Below the pieces are notes generated by a model that saw only the letters and a list, made by a program, of their open reading frames with translations, made no database searches and was not told where the DNA came from. DNA of 13,825 nt from contig JACQCN010000260.1 in the NCBI GenBank assembly GCA_016201575.1, positions 1 to 13,825 of the forward strand, written 5' to 3'. This stretch comes from Candidatus Rokuibacteriota bacterium (GTDB lineage: Bacteria; Methylomirabilota; Methylomirabilia; Rokubacteriales; CSP1-6). The position numbers were made by a program, and so were the translations under genes. Every line of letters begins with the position of its first letter. Position 1 is the first letter of the stretch. Shown piece after piece: positions 6,223 to 13,805 of this stretch.

Positions 6223-6252
6223 TTGTCAGGCCCCACGCCGGTCGGGCATAAT
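6223..6252 (+). promoter_or_regulatory. Candidate sigma-70-type promoter for the CoA-transferase operon
   Basis: TTGTCA (6223-6228), an 18-base spacer and CATAAT (6247-6252) lie 34 bases before the GTG start at 6286. They sit in the short region shared with the divergent sppA gene. Each hexamer has one mismatch to consensus. A strong GGAGGT ribosome site follows at 6275-6280, with five bases to the GTG. Confidence 0.5.
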
Positions 6253-6285
6253 TCCACGGAGTCCTCATCTCCGCGGAGGTGTCGC

Positions 6286-7482
6286 GTGTCCGGCCCCCTG
6301 GAAGGCGTGCGTGTCATCGATCTCTCGCGTATCGTGGCCGGGCCCCTCGCCACCCAGATCCTGGGCGACTACGGCGCCGCGATCATCAAGATCGAGCAGC
6401 CGGGCACGGGCGACGACAGCCGCGCCTGGGTGCCGCCGAAGGCGCCCGACGGCTCCGCCGCCTACTTCTTCTCCATCAACCGCAACAAGAAGTCGGTCAC
6501 GCTCAACCTGAAGCACCCGCGCGGCAAGGAGATCCTGACGGCGCTGGTGCGGCAGGGCGACGTGGTGATCGAGAACTTCAAGCCGGGCACGATGGAGGAC
6601 CTGGGCCTCGGCTACGACGTCCTCCGCGAGATCAACCCCCGCATCATCTACTGCGCCATCTCGGGCTTCGGGAACTCGGGGCCCGACCGCGAGCGCGCGG
6701 GCTACGACTCGATCCTCCAGGGCGTGAGCGGGCTCATGTCGATCACCGGCGAGCGCAGCGGGCGGCCGGTCAAGGCGGGCGTGGCGATCGTCGACGAGAT
6801 CACCGCGCTCTACGCCCACGGCGCCATCCTGGCCGCCCTGCGCCACCGCGACCGGACGGGGCGCGGGCAGCGCGTGGACCTGAGCCTCCTCGAGTCGGGC
6901 GTGGCGACGCTGATGAACGCGGCGAACGCCTACCTGATGGCCGGGGCCGTGCAGGGGCGGTGGGGCAGCGCCCACGAAACCGTGGTCCCCTACCAGGCCT
7001 TCCGCGCGGGCGACGGCGGCTACCTCATCGCGGGCTGCGGCAACGAGCGCCAGTGGAAGAACTTCTGCAAGGTCATCGGCGCGCCCGAGTGGGCCGACGA
7101 CCCGCGCTTCGACACCAACGGCAAGCGGGTGGAGCGGCGAGACGAGCTGGTGCCGCTGATCGAGGCGCGGCTGGCCGCCGGGAGCCGCGACCACTGGATC
7201 CGCGAGCTGGTGGAGGCGGGGCTCCCCGCGGGCCCCATCAACACGATCGACCAGACGTTCGCCGACCCGCAGGTCCTGCACCGCGGCATGGTGCAGGAGG
7301 TCCAGCACCCGACGTGCGGCCGCGTCCGCCTGGTGGGCATCCCGGTGAAGTTCTCGGACTCGCCGGGCGAGATCACGCTGGCCCCGCCCCTGCTGGGGCA
7401 GCACACCGCCGAGGTGCTGGGCACGCTGCTCGGCATGTCGCCCGACGAGATCGACGATCTCAAGCGCCAAGGAGTCGTCTGA
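6286..7482 (+). CDS. CaiB/BaiF (class III) acyl-CoA transferase
   Basis: This is a 398-residue family III CoA-transferase of the formyl-CoA/carnitine CoA-transferase type. It would move CoA from one acyl-CoA to a free carboxylic acid through an aspartyl-CoA thioester. The N-terminus LEGVRVIDLSRIVAGP is diagnostic. Further landmarks are IIKIEQPGTGD (33-43), the NRNKKSVTLNLKHP loop (65-78), VIENFKPGTM (94-103), ISGFGNSGPD (125-134) and the catalytic Asp170 in GVAIVDEITA. The DPRF and PAGPINT elements of the second domain are intact and the length is normal. The donor and acceptor acids cannot be told from sequence. GTG 6286 is chosen because GGAGGT lies five bases upstream and the family N-terminus starts there. 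The next gene, a cupin, overlaps its stop (TGATG), so the product may belong to a small catabolic operon. Confidence 0.93.
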   Translation: MSGPLEGVRVIDLSRIVAGPLATQILGDYGAAIIKIEQPGTGDDSRAWVPPKAPDGSAAYFFSINRNKKSVTLNLKHPRGKEILTALVRQGDVVIENFKPGTMEDLGLGYDVLREINPRIIYCAISGFGNSGPDRERAGYDSILQGVSGLMSITGERSGRPVKAGVAIVDEITALYAHGAILAALRHRDRTGRGQRVDLSLLESGVATLMNAANAYLMAGAVQGRWGSAHETVVPYQAFRAGDGGYLIAGCGNERQWKNFCKVIGAPEWADDPRFDTNGKRVERRDELVPLIEARLAAGSRDHWIRELVEAGLPAGPINTIDQTFADPQVLHRGMVQEVQHPTCGRVRLVGIPVKFSDSPGEITLAPPLLGQHTAEVLGTLLGMSPDEIDDLKRQGVV

Positions 7483-7877
7483 TGAGCACCGCCGCGAAGG
7501 CCAAGTACATCGTGACACCCGGCGACGTCCCCGCCTACTCGCCGCCGCTCCACTCCGGGACGGTGAACCGGCGGCTCGTCGGACGCGACGTCAACGGGTC
7601 GCGGTCCGTGGAGGTCGTGCTGGGCGTCGTGGAGCCGGGCGGGCTGGCCGAGCGCCACACGCACGAGGTGGAGCAGGCCATGTACGTCCTCGACGGCCGC
7701 GCCCTCGTGGAGGTCGACGGCGAGGCGCGCGAGTGCGGGCCGGGCACCGCCTGCTTCTTCCCGCCCGGCGTGGCTCATCGCGTGGAGTCGCTCGGTCCGG
7801 GGCCGCTCCGCGCCCTGGTCATCTACTCGCCGCCGCTGGAGCGCTCGACCGCGGCGCAGCCGTTCAGGCCGGCGTGA
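7482..7877 (+). CDS. Small single-domain cupin protein
   Basis: This is a 131-residue protein with one cupin barrel. Motif 1 has His59, His61 and Glu64 in ERHTHEVEQAMYVLDG, and motif 2 has PPGVAHRV with His99, giving the usual three-His/one-Glu metal site. Between them is the turn-rich ALVEVDGE region. Cupins of this size bind a metal and may act as isomerases, dioxygenases, decarboxylases or non-catalytic sensors; nothing here chooses among them. The ATG overlaps the stop of the CoA-transferase by one base, with AAGGAG (7469-7474) seven bases upstream. A PLP enzyme begins seven bases after its stop. The three-gene arrangement suggests a shared metabolic task, perhaps handling a small carboxylic or amino acid, but that is inference. 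Confidence 0.85.
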   Translation: MSTAAKAKYIVTPGDVPAYSPPLHSGTVNRRLVGRDVNGSRSVEVVLGVVEPGGLAERHTHEVEQAMYVLDGRALVEVDGEARECGPGTACFFPPGVAHRVESLGPGPLRALVIYSPPLERSTAAQPFRPA

Positions 7878-7884
7878 GGCGCCC

Positions 7885-8844
7885 GTGCTGACTTTCGATC
7901 AGGTCGAAGCCGCGCAGCGACGGCTGGTGGACCGCATCCACCGCACCCCGGTGGTCACCTGCCGCTCGTTCGACGATGCCACCGGCTTTCACGTGTTCTT
8001 CAAGTGCGAGAACCAGCAGCGCGCGGGCTCGTTCAAGATCCGCGGCGCCCTCAACAAGCTGCTGACGCTGTCGGCGGAGGAGCGCGCGCGCGGCGTCGTC
8101 GCCTACTCCTCGGGCAACCACGGCCAGGGCGTGGCCCTGGCCGCCCACATGGTGGGCACGACGGCGGTGCTCTGCATGCCGACGGACGCCCCCGCCCTCA
8201 AGGTCGCGGCGACGCGCGACTACGGCGCGCAGATCGTCTTCTACGACCGGCAGAAGGACGACCGGGAGGCGATGGCGCGGAAGATCTGCGCCGACAGCGG
8301 GCGCGTCCTGGTGCCGCCCTATGACGACTACGCGGTCATGGCGGGGCAGGGGACGGCCGCGCTGGAGCTGCTGCAGGACGTGCCGTCGCTCGACGCGCTG
8401 GTGGGCCCCGTGGGCGGGGGCGGGCTCATGGCCGGCTGCGCCACCGCGGCCACGAGCCTCTTCCCGGCCATCCAGATCTTCGGCGTCGAGCCTGACACCG
8501 CCAACGACACGTTCCTGTCCTTCCAGAAGGGCGAGCGCATCCGGATCCCGCCGCCGCCCACCATCGCCGACGGCGTGCGCGTGCTCATGCCGGGCGAGCT
8601 GACCTTCCCTATCCTCAAGGACAAGGTGATCGAGATCCTGCTCGTCTCGGACCAGGAGATCGTCGAGACGCTGCGCTTCCTGCTCTTCCGCGCGAAGGTG
8701 CTCCTCGAGCCGACGGGCGCGGTGGCCGCGGCGGCCCTCTTCGCCGGCAAGGTCCCGCTCGAGCGCGGCGCCCGCGTCGGCGTCATCCTCTCCGGCGGCA
8801 ACGTCGACCCCGAGCCGCTGGCGAAGATCGTCCAATCGCGCTGA
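7885..8844 (+). CDS. PLP-dependent threonine/serine dehydratase or serine racemase (fold type II)
   Basis: This is a 319-residue fold-type II PLP enzyme without a C-terminal regulatory ACT domain, so it is not a biosynthetic long-form IlvA. The cofactor lysine is Lys51 in GSFKIRGA. The substrate-carboxylate loop is SSGNHGQG (75-82), the phosphate cradle is GGGGLMAG (177-184), and SGGN (303-306) contacts the pyridine ring. Glu202, Ala206 and Asp208 match the spacing of the Mg2+ site known in serine racemases. That site and the SSGNHGQ loop favour the serine racemase/hydroxyaspartate dehydratase branch over simple catabolic threonine dehydratase, although the usual label would be threonine ammonia-lyase. 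GTG 7885 lies seven bases after the cupin stop; the ribosome site is weak. It converges with the LLM oxidoreductase gene. Confidence 0.88.
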   Translation: MLTFDQVEAAQRRLVDRIHRTPVVTCRSFDDATGFHVFFKCENQQRAGSFKIRGALNKLLTLSAEERARGVVAYSSGNHGQGVALAAHMVGTTAVLCMPTDAPALKVAATRDYGAQIVFYDRQKDDREAMARKICADSGRVLVPPYDDYAVMAGQGTAALELLQDVPSLDALVGPVGGGGLMAGCATAATSLFPAIQIFGVEPDTANDTFLSFQKGERIRIPPPPTIADGVRVLMPGELTFPILKDKVIEILLVSDQEIVETLRFLLFRAKVLLEPTGAVAAAALFAGKVPLERGARVGVILSGGNVDPEPLAKIVQSR

Positions 8845-8891
8845 GGCGCGGCGGCGTGCTCTCCGCCGAGCCCGAGGGCGAATTTCAGCGC

Positions 8892-8924
8892 CTGCCCGAC
8901 CCCTCGCAGCCTCAGGGGCGGCAG
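8892..8924. terminator. Hairpin between convergent genes, possible shared terminator
   Basis: CTGCC (8892-8896) pairs with GGCAG (8920-8924), and CCCCT (8900-8904) pairs with AGGGG (8914-8918). Together they make a ten-pair stem with a small internal loop and a nine-base apical loop. It sits in the 97-base gap where two genes end facing each other. No T-tract follows on either strand, so classic intrinsic termination is unproven. Confidence 0.4.
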
Positions 8925-8941
8925 CAAGGCTCCCGCGGCCG

Positions 8942-9877
8942 TCACCGCGAGTGAAAGGCGGGGACGACCTCCTCGGCGAGCCGGGCGACCTGGTCGAGCA
9001 TCCGGTCGGGCGGGCACATCGGCCGCAGCACGAACTTGGAGGCGCCGGCCTTCACGTACTCCTCGAGCCGCCCGGCGACGGCGTCGGGCGGCCCGAACGC
9101 CGTGCAGGCGGCCAGCGTGGCGTCGTCCGCGCGGTTCCGGGGGATGAACGGCTCGGCGGCGGTCCGCGCCGAGCGGCCGTCGTCGTCGAGCCCGAAGTAG
9201 ACGAGCGCGCCGAAGTGGTCGGCCGGGACCTCGCGCCCGGCCTCGCGGGCGAATGCCTGCGTCCGCTCCACTCCGGCCGCGAGTTGGGCCGGCGTGATGA
9301 AGGACGGGATCCAGCCGTCGCCGAGGCGGCCGGCCCGGCGCATCGCCGCCTCGCTGTTGCCGCCGATCCAGAGCGGGAAGGGCTGCTGCACCGGCTTCGG
9401 CAGGACGGTCACGCGCTCGAGGGTCCAGAACTCGCCCGCGAAGCTGACCTCGTCCTGCTCCCACAGCAGCCGCATGATCCGGATCGCCTCGTCGGTCCGC
9501 CGCCCGCGCTCGCGGAACGGCACGCCCACGGCCCGGAACTCCCGCTCGGACTCGGCGCCGATGCCGACGGCGGGCAGCATGCGGCCGCCGCTGAGGTAGT
9601 CGATCATCGCCAGCTCGCGGGCGGCGATGACCGGCGCCCGGAAGGGCATCACGAGCACGCTCGGGCCGAACTTGAGGCGCCGGGTGCGGGCGGCGATGGC
9701 GGCCATCGTCGTGATGGGCTCGGGGACGACCATGGGCGCCGAGAGCCGCTCGGAGAACCACAGCGAGTCGACGCCCGTCCGCTCGCACAGGTCGACGAAG
9801 CGCCACAGGAACTCCGCGCCGTCGGCCGGCGCGGGCCACGGCCCGGGCATGACGCCGATGCGGTACTTGATCTTCAT
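8942..9877 (-). CDS. LLM-class (luciferase-like) flavin- or F420-dependent oxidoreductase
   Basis: This is a 311-residue TIM-barrel protein of the bacterial luciferase-like superfamily. The landmarks are an early LCERTGVDSLWFSER (30-44), TRRLKFGPSVLVMPFRAPVIAA (65-86, strand and helix of the barrel), DYLSGGRMLPAVGIG (93-107) and FPLWIGGNSEAAMRRAGRLGDGW near 167-189. The last is the phosphate and cofactor binding region typical of F420-dependent reductases and FMN monooxygenases. The substrate is unknown, and the choice between F420 and FMN cannot be settled here. The start is ATG 9877 (MKIKYRIGVMPG). The frame is open 39 codons further upstream, but that stretch crosses the divergent promoter. 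It is divergent from the TetR gene, with about 70 bases between the two starts, so the same operator may influence both. Confidence 0.88.
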   Translation of the reverse strand: MKIKYRIGVMPGPWPAPADGAEFLWRFVDLCERTGVDSLWFSERLSAPMVVPEPITTMAAIAARTRRLKFGPSVLVMPFRAPVIAARELAMIDYLSGGRMLPAVGIGAESEREFRAVGVPFRERGRRTDEAIRIMRLLWEQDEVSFAGEFWTLERVTVLPKPVQQPFPLWIGGNSEAAMRRAGRLGDGWIPSFITPAQLAAGVERTQAFAREAGREVPADHFGALVYFGLDDDGRSARTAAEPFIPRNRADDATLAACTAFGPPDAVAGRLEEYVKAGASKFVLRPMCPPDRMLDQVARLAEEVVPAFHSR

Positions 9878-9899
9878 GCCGGCGATCGTAGCACGACGT

Positions 9900-9928
9900 T
9901 TGACACCCCGCGGGCGCCCATCTAGAAT
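9900..9928 (+). promoter_or_regulatory. Near-consensus sigma-70-type promoter of the TetR operon
   Basis: A perfect TTGACA (9900-9905), a 17-base spacer and TAGAAT (9923-9928, one mismatch) lie just upstream of the TetR start at 9951. Transcription would begin around 9934-9936, inside the palindrome that overlaps the last base of the -10 box. The leader would be very short. Confidence 0.75.
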
Positions 9929-9941
9929 GAACCGCGGTTCA
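9928..9941. promoter_or_regulatory. Perfect 14-bp palindrome, probable TetR operator
   Basis: TGAACCGCGGTTCA is an exact inverted repeat that begins at the last base of the -10 hexamer and covers the expected transcription start. TetR-family repressors commonly bind palindromes of this size at their own promoters, so autorepression of the 9951-13729 operon is likely. It lies about 50 bases upstream of the divergent LLM start, so that gene could respond as well. Confidence 0.7.
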
Positions 9942-9950
9942 GCATCCGTG

Positions 9951-10528
9951 ATGCGTGATCCCGACAAGCCCCAGCAGATCATCGCCGCCGCCATCCGGGT
10001 GTTCGCCCGTCACGGCTACTACAACTCCCGCGTTTCCGACATCGCCCGGGAGGCGGGAATGGCCAGCGGCACCATCTACCTCTACTTCAAGACCAAGGAC
10101 GACATCCTGGTCACGATGTTCCGCGAGAAGATGGCGCGCTGGGTCGAGTTCCTGCGCCCGGCCATCGCCGAGCGGCCCGACGCCCCCGCCAAGGTCCGGC
10201 GCCTGGTGGCGTTACACTTCACGATGCTCGAGGACGACCCCGACCTGGCCGAGGTCGTGCAGGTCGAGCTCCGGCAGGGCCACAAGTTCTTCCGCGGCGC
10301 CTCCGCCCACGAGATCACCGCGTACTTCGCGCTGATCGGCGCTGTGCTGGAGGAGGGGATCGCGGCGGGCCTGTTCCGCGCCGACCTGCCCGTGAAGCTC
10401 GCCACCAAGATGCTCTTCGGGGCGATCGACCAGGTGGCCACGTCGTGGGTGCTGGGCAAGCGGCGGTACCGCCTGAGCGACATGGCGGAGGCGGTGGCCG
10501 ACATCTTCCTCAAAGGAGTCGCGCGCTG

Positions 10529-10529
<1 letters not shown>
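9951..10529 (+). CDS. TetR/AcrR-family transcriptional regulator, FadR(Bacillus)-like
   Basis: This is a 192-residue TetR-family repressor. The N-terminal DNA-binding domain spans about residues 8-53; its helix-turn-helix is SRVSDIAREAGMASGTIYLY, followed by FKTKDDIL. This segment is closest to the pattern of Bacillus FadR/YsiA-type regulators that sense long-chain acyl-CoA. The C-terminal ligand domain (about 60-192) is helical and not diagnostic by eye. The start is ATG 9951; GTG 9948 is an alternative, and ATG 9927 overlaps the promoter. There is no clear ribosome site, which fits a very short leader. An enoyl-CoA hydratase overlaps its stop (TGATG), followed by SDR, SCP2 and CoA-transferase genes, which supports acyl-CoA as the likely ligand. 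The perfect palindrome at 9928-9941 is its probable binding site. Confidence 0.9.
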
Positions 10530-11302
<773 letters not shown>

Positions 11303-11306
11303 GGCG

Positions 11307-12047
11307 TTGGACCTCGGGATCGCGGGCAAGGTGGCGCTCGTCACCGGCGCCGCGCGGAGCCTCGGGCGCGCCGACGCCGAGGTGCTGGCGGCGGAGGGCT
11401 GCCGGGTGGCGATCGTCGACCTCAACGCGGAGGGCGCGCAGGAGGCGGCCCGGGAGAGCGGGCGGGGCGCCCGCGGCTACGCCTGCGACATCACCGACCG
11501 CGCGCAGGTCGCCGACACGGTGGCGCGGGTCGCGCGCGAGCTCGGGCCCGTGGACATCTGCGTCAACAACGCGGGTTTCATCTACACGGTCGCCCAGCTC
11601 AAGGACATGAAGGACGAGGACTGGGACCTCAACCTGCGCATCAACCTGACCGGCACATATAATGTGACGAAGGCCGTCTTCCCCGGCATGCGCGAGCGCA
11701 AGTGGGGGCGCGTGATCTGCATGGCGTCGATCGCCGGCCTGATGGGCGGCTTCGGGCAGACCGCGTACTCGACGACGAAGATGGGCGTGATCGGGTTCGC
11801 CCGGTCGGTGGCGCTCGAGGGCGCCCGCGCCAACGTGACCTCGAACGTGATCGCGCCCGGGATCATCGGGCCCAACGCGAACCTGAGCCCGCTCTTCGAC
11901 CGGATGGTCAAGCGCGTGGCCATGCAGCGCGAGGGCCAGCCGGAGGACGTGGCGAACGCCATCGCGTTCCTCTGCTCGGAGCGCGCCCGCTACATCACGG
12001 GCGCGGTGCTGACGGTCACCGGCGGGATGGACCTGTTCACCTTTTGA
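11307..12047 (+). CDS. SDR-family oxidoreductase (3-hydroxyacyl-CoA dehydrogenase/FabG-like)
   Basis: This is a 246-residue classical short-chain dehydrogenase. The cofactor motif TGAARSLG is at 13-20, Asp38 after the second strand suggests NAD(H), DIT is at 61-63 and NNAG at 87-90. Asn113 (RINLTG), Ser141, Tyr154 and Lys158 (YSTTK) form the catalytic tetrad. The ending VLTVTGGMDLFTF is family-like. In this operon it is placed to oxidise a 3-hydroxyacyl-CoA made by the upstream hydratase, although a reductase role is possible. The TTG start at 11307, four bases after the preceding stop, is the only reasonable start before the Rossmann motif and has a poor ribosome site, so translation may be coupled. 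An AT-rich CATATAATG lies inside the gene near 11656 but is coding sequence. Confidence 0.9.
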   Translation: MDLGIAGKVALVTGAARSLGRADAEVLAAEGCRVAIVDLNAEGAQEAARESGRGARGYACDITDRAQVADTVARVARELGPVDICVNNAGFIYTVAQLKDMKDEDWDLNLRINLTGTYNVTKAVFPGMRERKWGRVICMASIAGLMGGFGQTAYSTTKMGVIGFARSVALEGARANVTSNVIAPGIIGPNANLSPLFDRMVKRVAMQREGQPEDVANAIAFLCSERARYITGAVLTVTGGMDLFTF

Positions 12048-12063
12048 CCACGGGAGACACGCG

Positions 12064-12387
12064 ATGCCGACAGTCAAGGAAATCTTCGACAACATGGAGA
12101 GCAAGTTCCGTCCCGACAAGGCCGCCGGGGTGAACGCCACGATCCAGTACGACATCAGCGGGGAGGGCGGGGGCACCTGGAACGCGGTGATCAAGGACGG
12201 GACCTGCAAGGTCTCTCCGGGCCCCGCCAGTAACCCGAACCTCACGCTCCAGATGGCGAGCCAGGACTGGATCGATATGGCTTCGGGCAAGGCCGCTGGC
12301 CAGATGCTCTTCATGTCGGGCAAGCTGAAGCTGAAGGGCGACATGGGGCTCGCGATGAAGCTTGGCTCGGTCTTCCAGATCGCGTAG
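12064..12387 (+). CDS. SCP2 sterol-binding/lipid-carrier domain protein
   Basis: This is a 107-residue single SCP2-like domain. The pattern is an N-terminal helix (VKEIFDNMESKFRPDKAAG), strands ATIQYDISGEGGGTWNAVI and CKVSPG, LTLQMASQDWIDMASGKAAG, and the late LKLKGDMGLAMKLGSVF segment. SCP2 domains bind fatty acids, acyl-CoAs or sterols in a hydrophobic tunnel and hand them to enzymes; they have no catalytic residues. ATG 12064 has GGGAGA (12052-12057) upstream and lies 16 bases after the SDR stop. Its last 26 bases overlap the extended start of the next CoA-transferase frame. Its presence suggests that the operon's substrate is a bulky, poorly soluble acyl chain or a steroid-like acid. Confidence 0.9.
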   Translation: MPTVKEIFDNMESKFRPDKAAGVNATIQYDISGEGGGTWNAVIKDGTCKVSPGPASNPNLTLQMASQDWIDMASGKAAGQMLFMSGKLKLKGDMGLAMKLGSVFQIA

Positions 12388-13729
12388 CCAGGCCGCGCAC
12401 GGCTCCGGCCGCGCGAGGCGCGAGTACTTCGCGTGGGCGGAGCGTCTCTTCGACCTGGCCCGCGCCGCCGAGAAGCCCGAGGCCCTGGCGGGCGTCCGCG
12501 TGCTCGACCTGTCGGTCATCATCTTCGGGCCGGCCACCGCGGACTTCCTGGGCGAGCTCGGCGCCGAGGTCATCAAGATCGAGATGCCCGGGCAGGGCGA
12601 CGTCACCCGCATCCTCGGCGACCGCACCTTCTTCTGGAAGAACGTCGGCGTGGCGTTCTTCGGCATGAACCACTCCAAGTACCACGTGGGGCTCGACATG
12701 CACGCGCCCGAGGGCCAGGAGCTGGTGCGCAAGCTCGCGGCGCGCTCGGACGTCGTGGTCGAGAACTTCAAGGCGGGCACGATGGAGGAGAAGTTCGGGA
12801 TCGGCTACCGCCAGCTCCGCGCGGTCAACCCGCGCCTGATCTACGTCGCCAACACCGGCTTCGGCCAGTGGGGGCCGTTCTCCCGCGGGCGTGCCTCCTA
12901 CGACGGCCTGGCCCAGAGCGTGTCCGGCCTGACCGCGATCACCGGCGACGGCGCCGTGCCCACCAAGGTGGGCAACTACATCGGCGACTGGTTCGGCGCC
13001 TGCATGTCGGCCCTCGGCGCGCTGGCTGCGCTCCACTGGCGCGACCGCACCGGCGAGGGCCAGTTCGTCGAGATGGCCCAGTGCGAGGGGCTCGTGCGGG
13101 CGATGGACTGGACGTGGCTCTACGCCGGCCTCACCGGTCGCGATCGCCCCAAGACGGGGAACCGCGATCCGGTCTTTCCCGCCGCGGGCGTGTTCCGCTG
13201 CGTCGACGGCTACGTGGCCCTGGTCGCGGGCACCGACGCGGAGTTCCGCGCGCTGGGCCGGCTCCTCGGCCGGCCCGGGCTCGCGTCGGACTCGCGCTTC
13301 CGCACGGCCGCCGCCCGGCGCGCGCCGGCCAGCCGGTCGGCCCTCGACGGGTTCGTCGCCGTGTGGTGCGCGCGCCGGTCGCGGGCGGAGATCGAGCGAC
13401 GGGCGCGCGCGGCGGGGGTGGCCGCGGCCCCGGTGCTGACCGCCAAGGATCATTACGAGAGCGCGCACTTCCGCGCGCGGCGGAGCGTCTGGGAGCACGA
13501 CGACGCGGTGTACGGCCCGATGGTCGAGTACGGGCCCGCGCCCAAGCTCTCCGCGACGCCCGCGCGCATCAAGTGGGCGGGGCGGCCCGTGGGCTTCCAC
13601 AACGAGCTGGTCCTCAAGCGCGTGCTCGGCCTCGACGACGCCGAGATCCGGGAGCTCGAGCGCAAGCGGGTCATCGGCAAGTGGGCCGACCGCCTTGGCG
13701 CCCGGCCTCCCGACGACTTCATCCAGTGA
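12362..13729 (+). CDS. CaiB/BaiF (class III) acyl-CoA transferase, second copy
   Basis: This is a family III CoA-transferase of up to 455 residues and only distantly like the one at 6286. After a leader it shows EYFAWAERLFDLARAAEKPE (21-40), LAGVRVLDLSVIIFGPATAD (42-61), VIKIEMPGQGD (70-80), the NHSKYHVGLDMH loop, VVENFKAGTM (132-141), NTGFGQWGPFSRG and the catalytic Asp209 in GNYIGDWFGA. The second domain is complete. The extra helix before LAGVRVLDLS marks a subgroup with an N-terminal extension. The start is a problem: no ATG or GTG lies between the SCP2 stop and the conserved EYFAW segment, so TTG 12362 inside the SCP2 gene is the only standard choice, or the start is non-canonical. Its acceptor acid is unknown; the operon context suggests an acyl substrate handled with SCP2. 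Confidence 0.88.
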   Translation: MARSSRSRSQAAHGSGRARREYFAWAERLFDLARAAEKPEALAGVRVLDLSVIIFGPATADFLGELGAEVIKIEMPGQGDVTRILGDRTFFWKNVGVAFFGMNHSKYHVGLDMHAPEGQELVRKLAARSDVVVENFKAGTMEEKFGIGYRQLRAVNPRLIYVANTGFGQWGPFSRGRASYDGLAQSVSGLTAITGDGAVPTKVGNYIGDWFGACMSALGALAALHWRDRTGEGQFVEMAQCEGLVRAMDWTWLYAGLTGRDRPKTGNRDPVFPAAGVFRCVDGYVALVAGTDAEFRALGRLLGRPGLASDSRFRTAAARRAPASRSALDGFVAVWCARRSRAEIERRARAAGVAAAPVLTAKDHYESAHFRARRSVWEHDDAVYGPMVEYGPAPKLSATPARIKWAGRPVGFHNELVLKRVLGLDDAEIRELERKRVIGKWADRLGARPPDDFIQ

Positions 13730-13791
13730 TGCGAGGCGGCAGCCGAGCGTTCGGCATCGCCAGCCCCGCGGCAGCGGGGCGTCGCTGGTGT
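13730..13791 (+). repeat. Dispersed intergenic repeat element, short copy
   Basis: This 62-base stretch starts right after the CoA-transferase stop. It opens with TGCGAGGCGGCAGCC, which is one inserted base away from the start of the 2045-2249 element; both continue GAGCGTTC. It ends with GCGTCGCTGGTGT (13779-13791), identical to 2210-2222. In between, GCCCCGC (13763-13769) and GCGGGGC (13774-13780) form a seven-pair hairpin with a GGCA loop. Like the long copy, it separates a stop codon from the next ribosome site. Confidence 0.6.
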
Positions 13792-13805
13792 AGAGGGCGC
13801 CGGAC

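Noticed and set aside
8328..9839. Very long open frames antisense to or out of frame with real genes (here 503 codons; also 12311-13807 minus, 10082-11425 minus and 2894-3976 minus)
   Set aside because: They are by-products of high GC content. Their translations are Arg/Ala/Gly-rich or low complexity, and they overlap genes with clear family motifs.
11650..11665. CATATAATG inside the SDR gene, resembling a -10 box
   Set aside because: It encodes the conserved GTYNV segment and lacks a -35 partner, so it is most likely coding coincidence.
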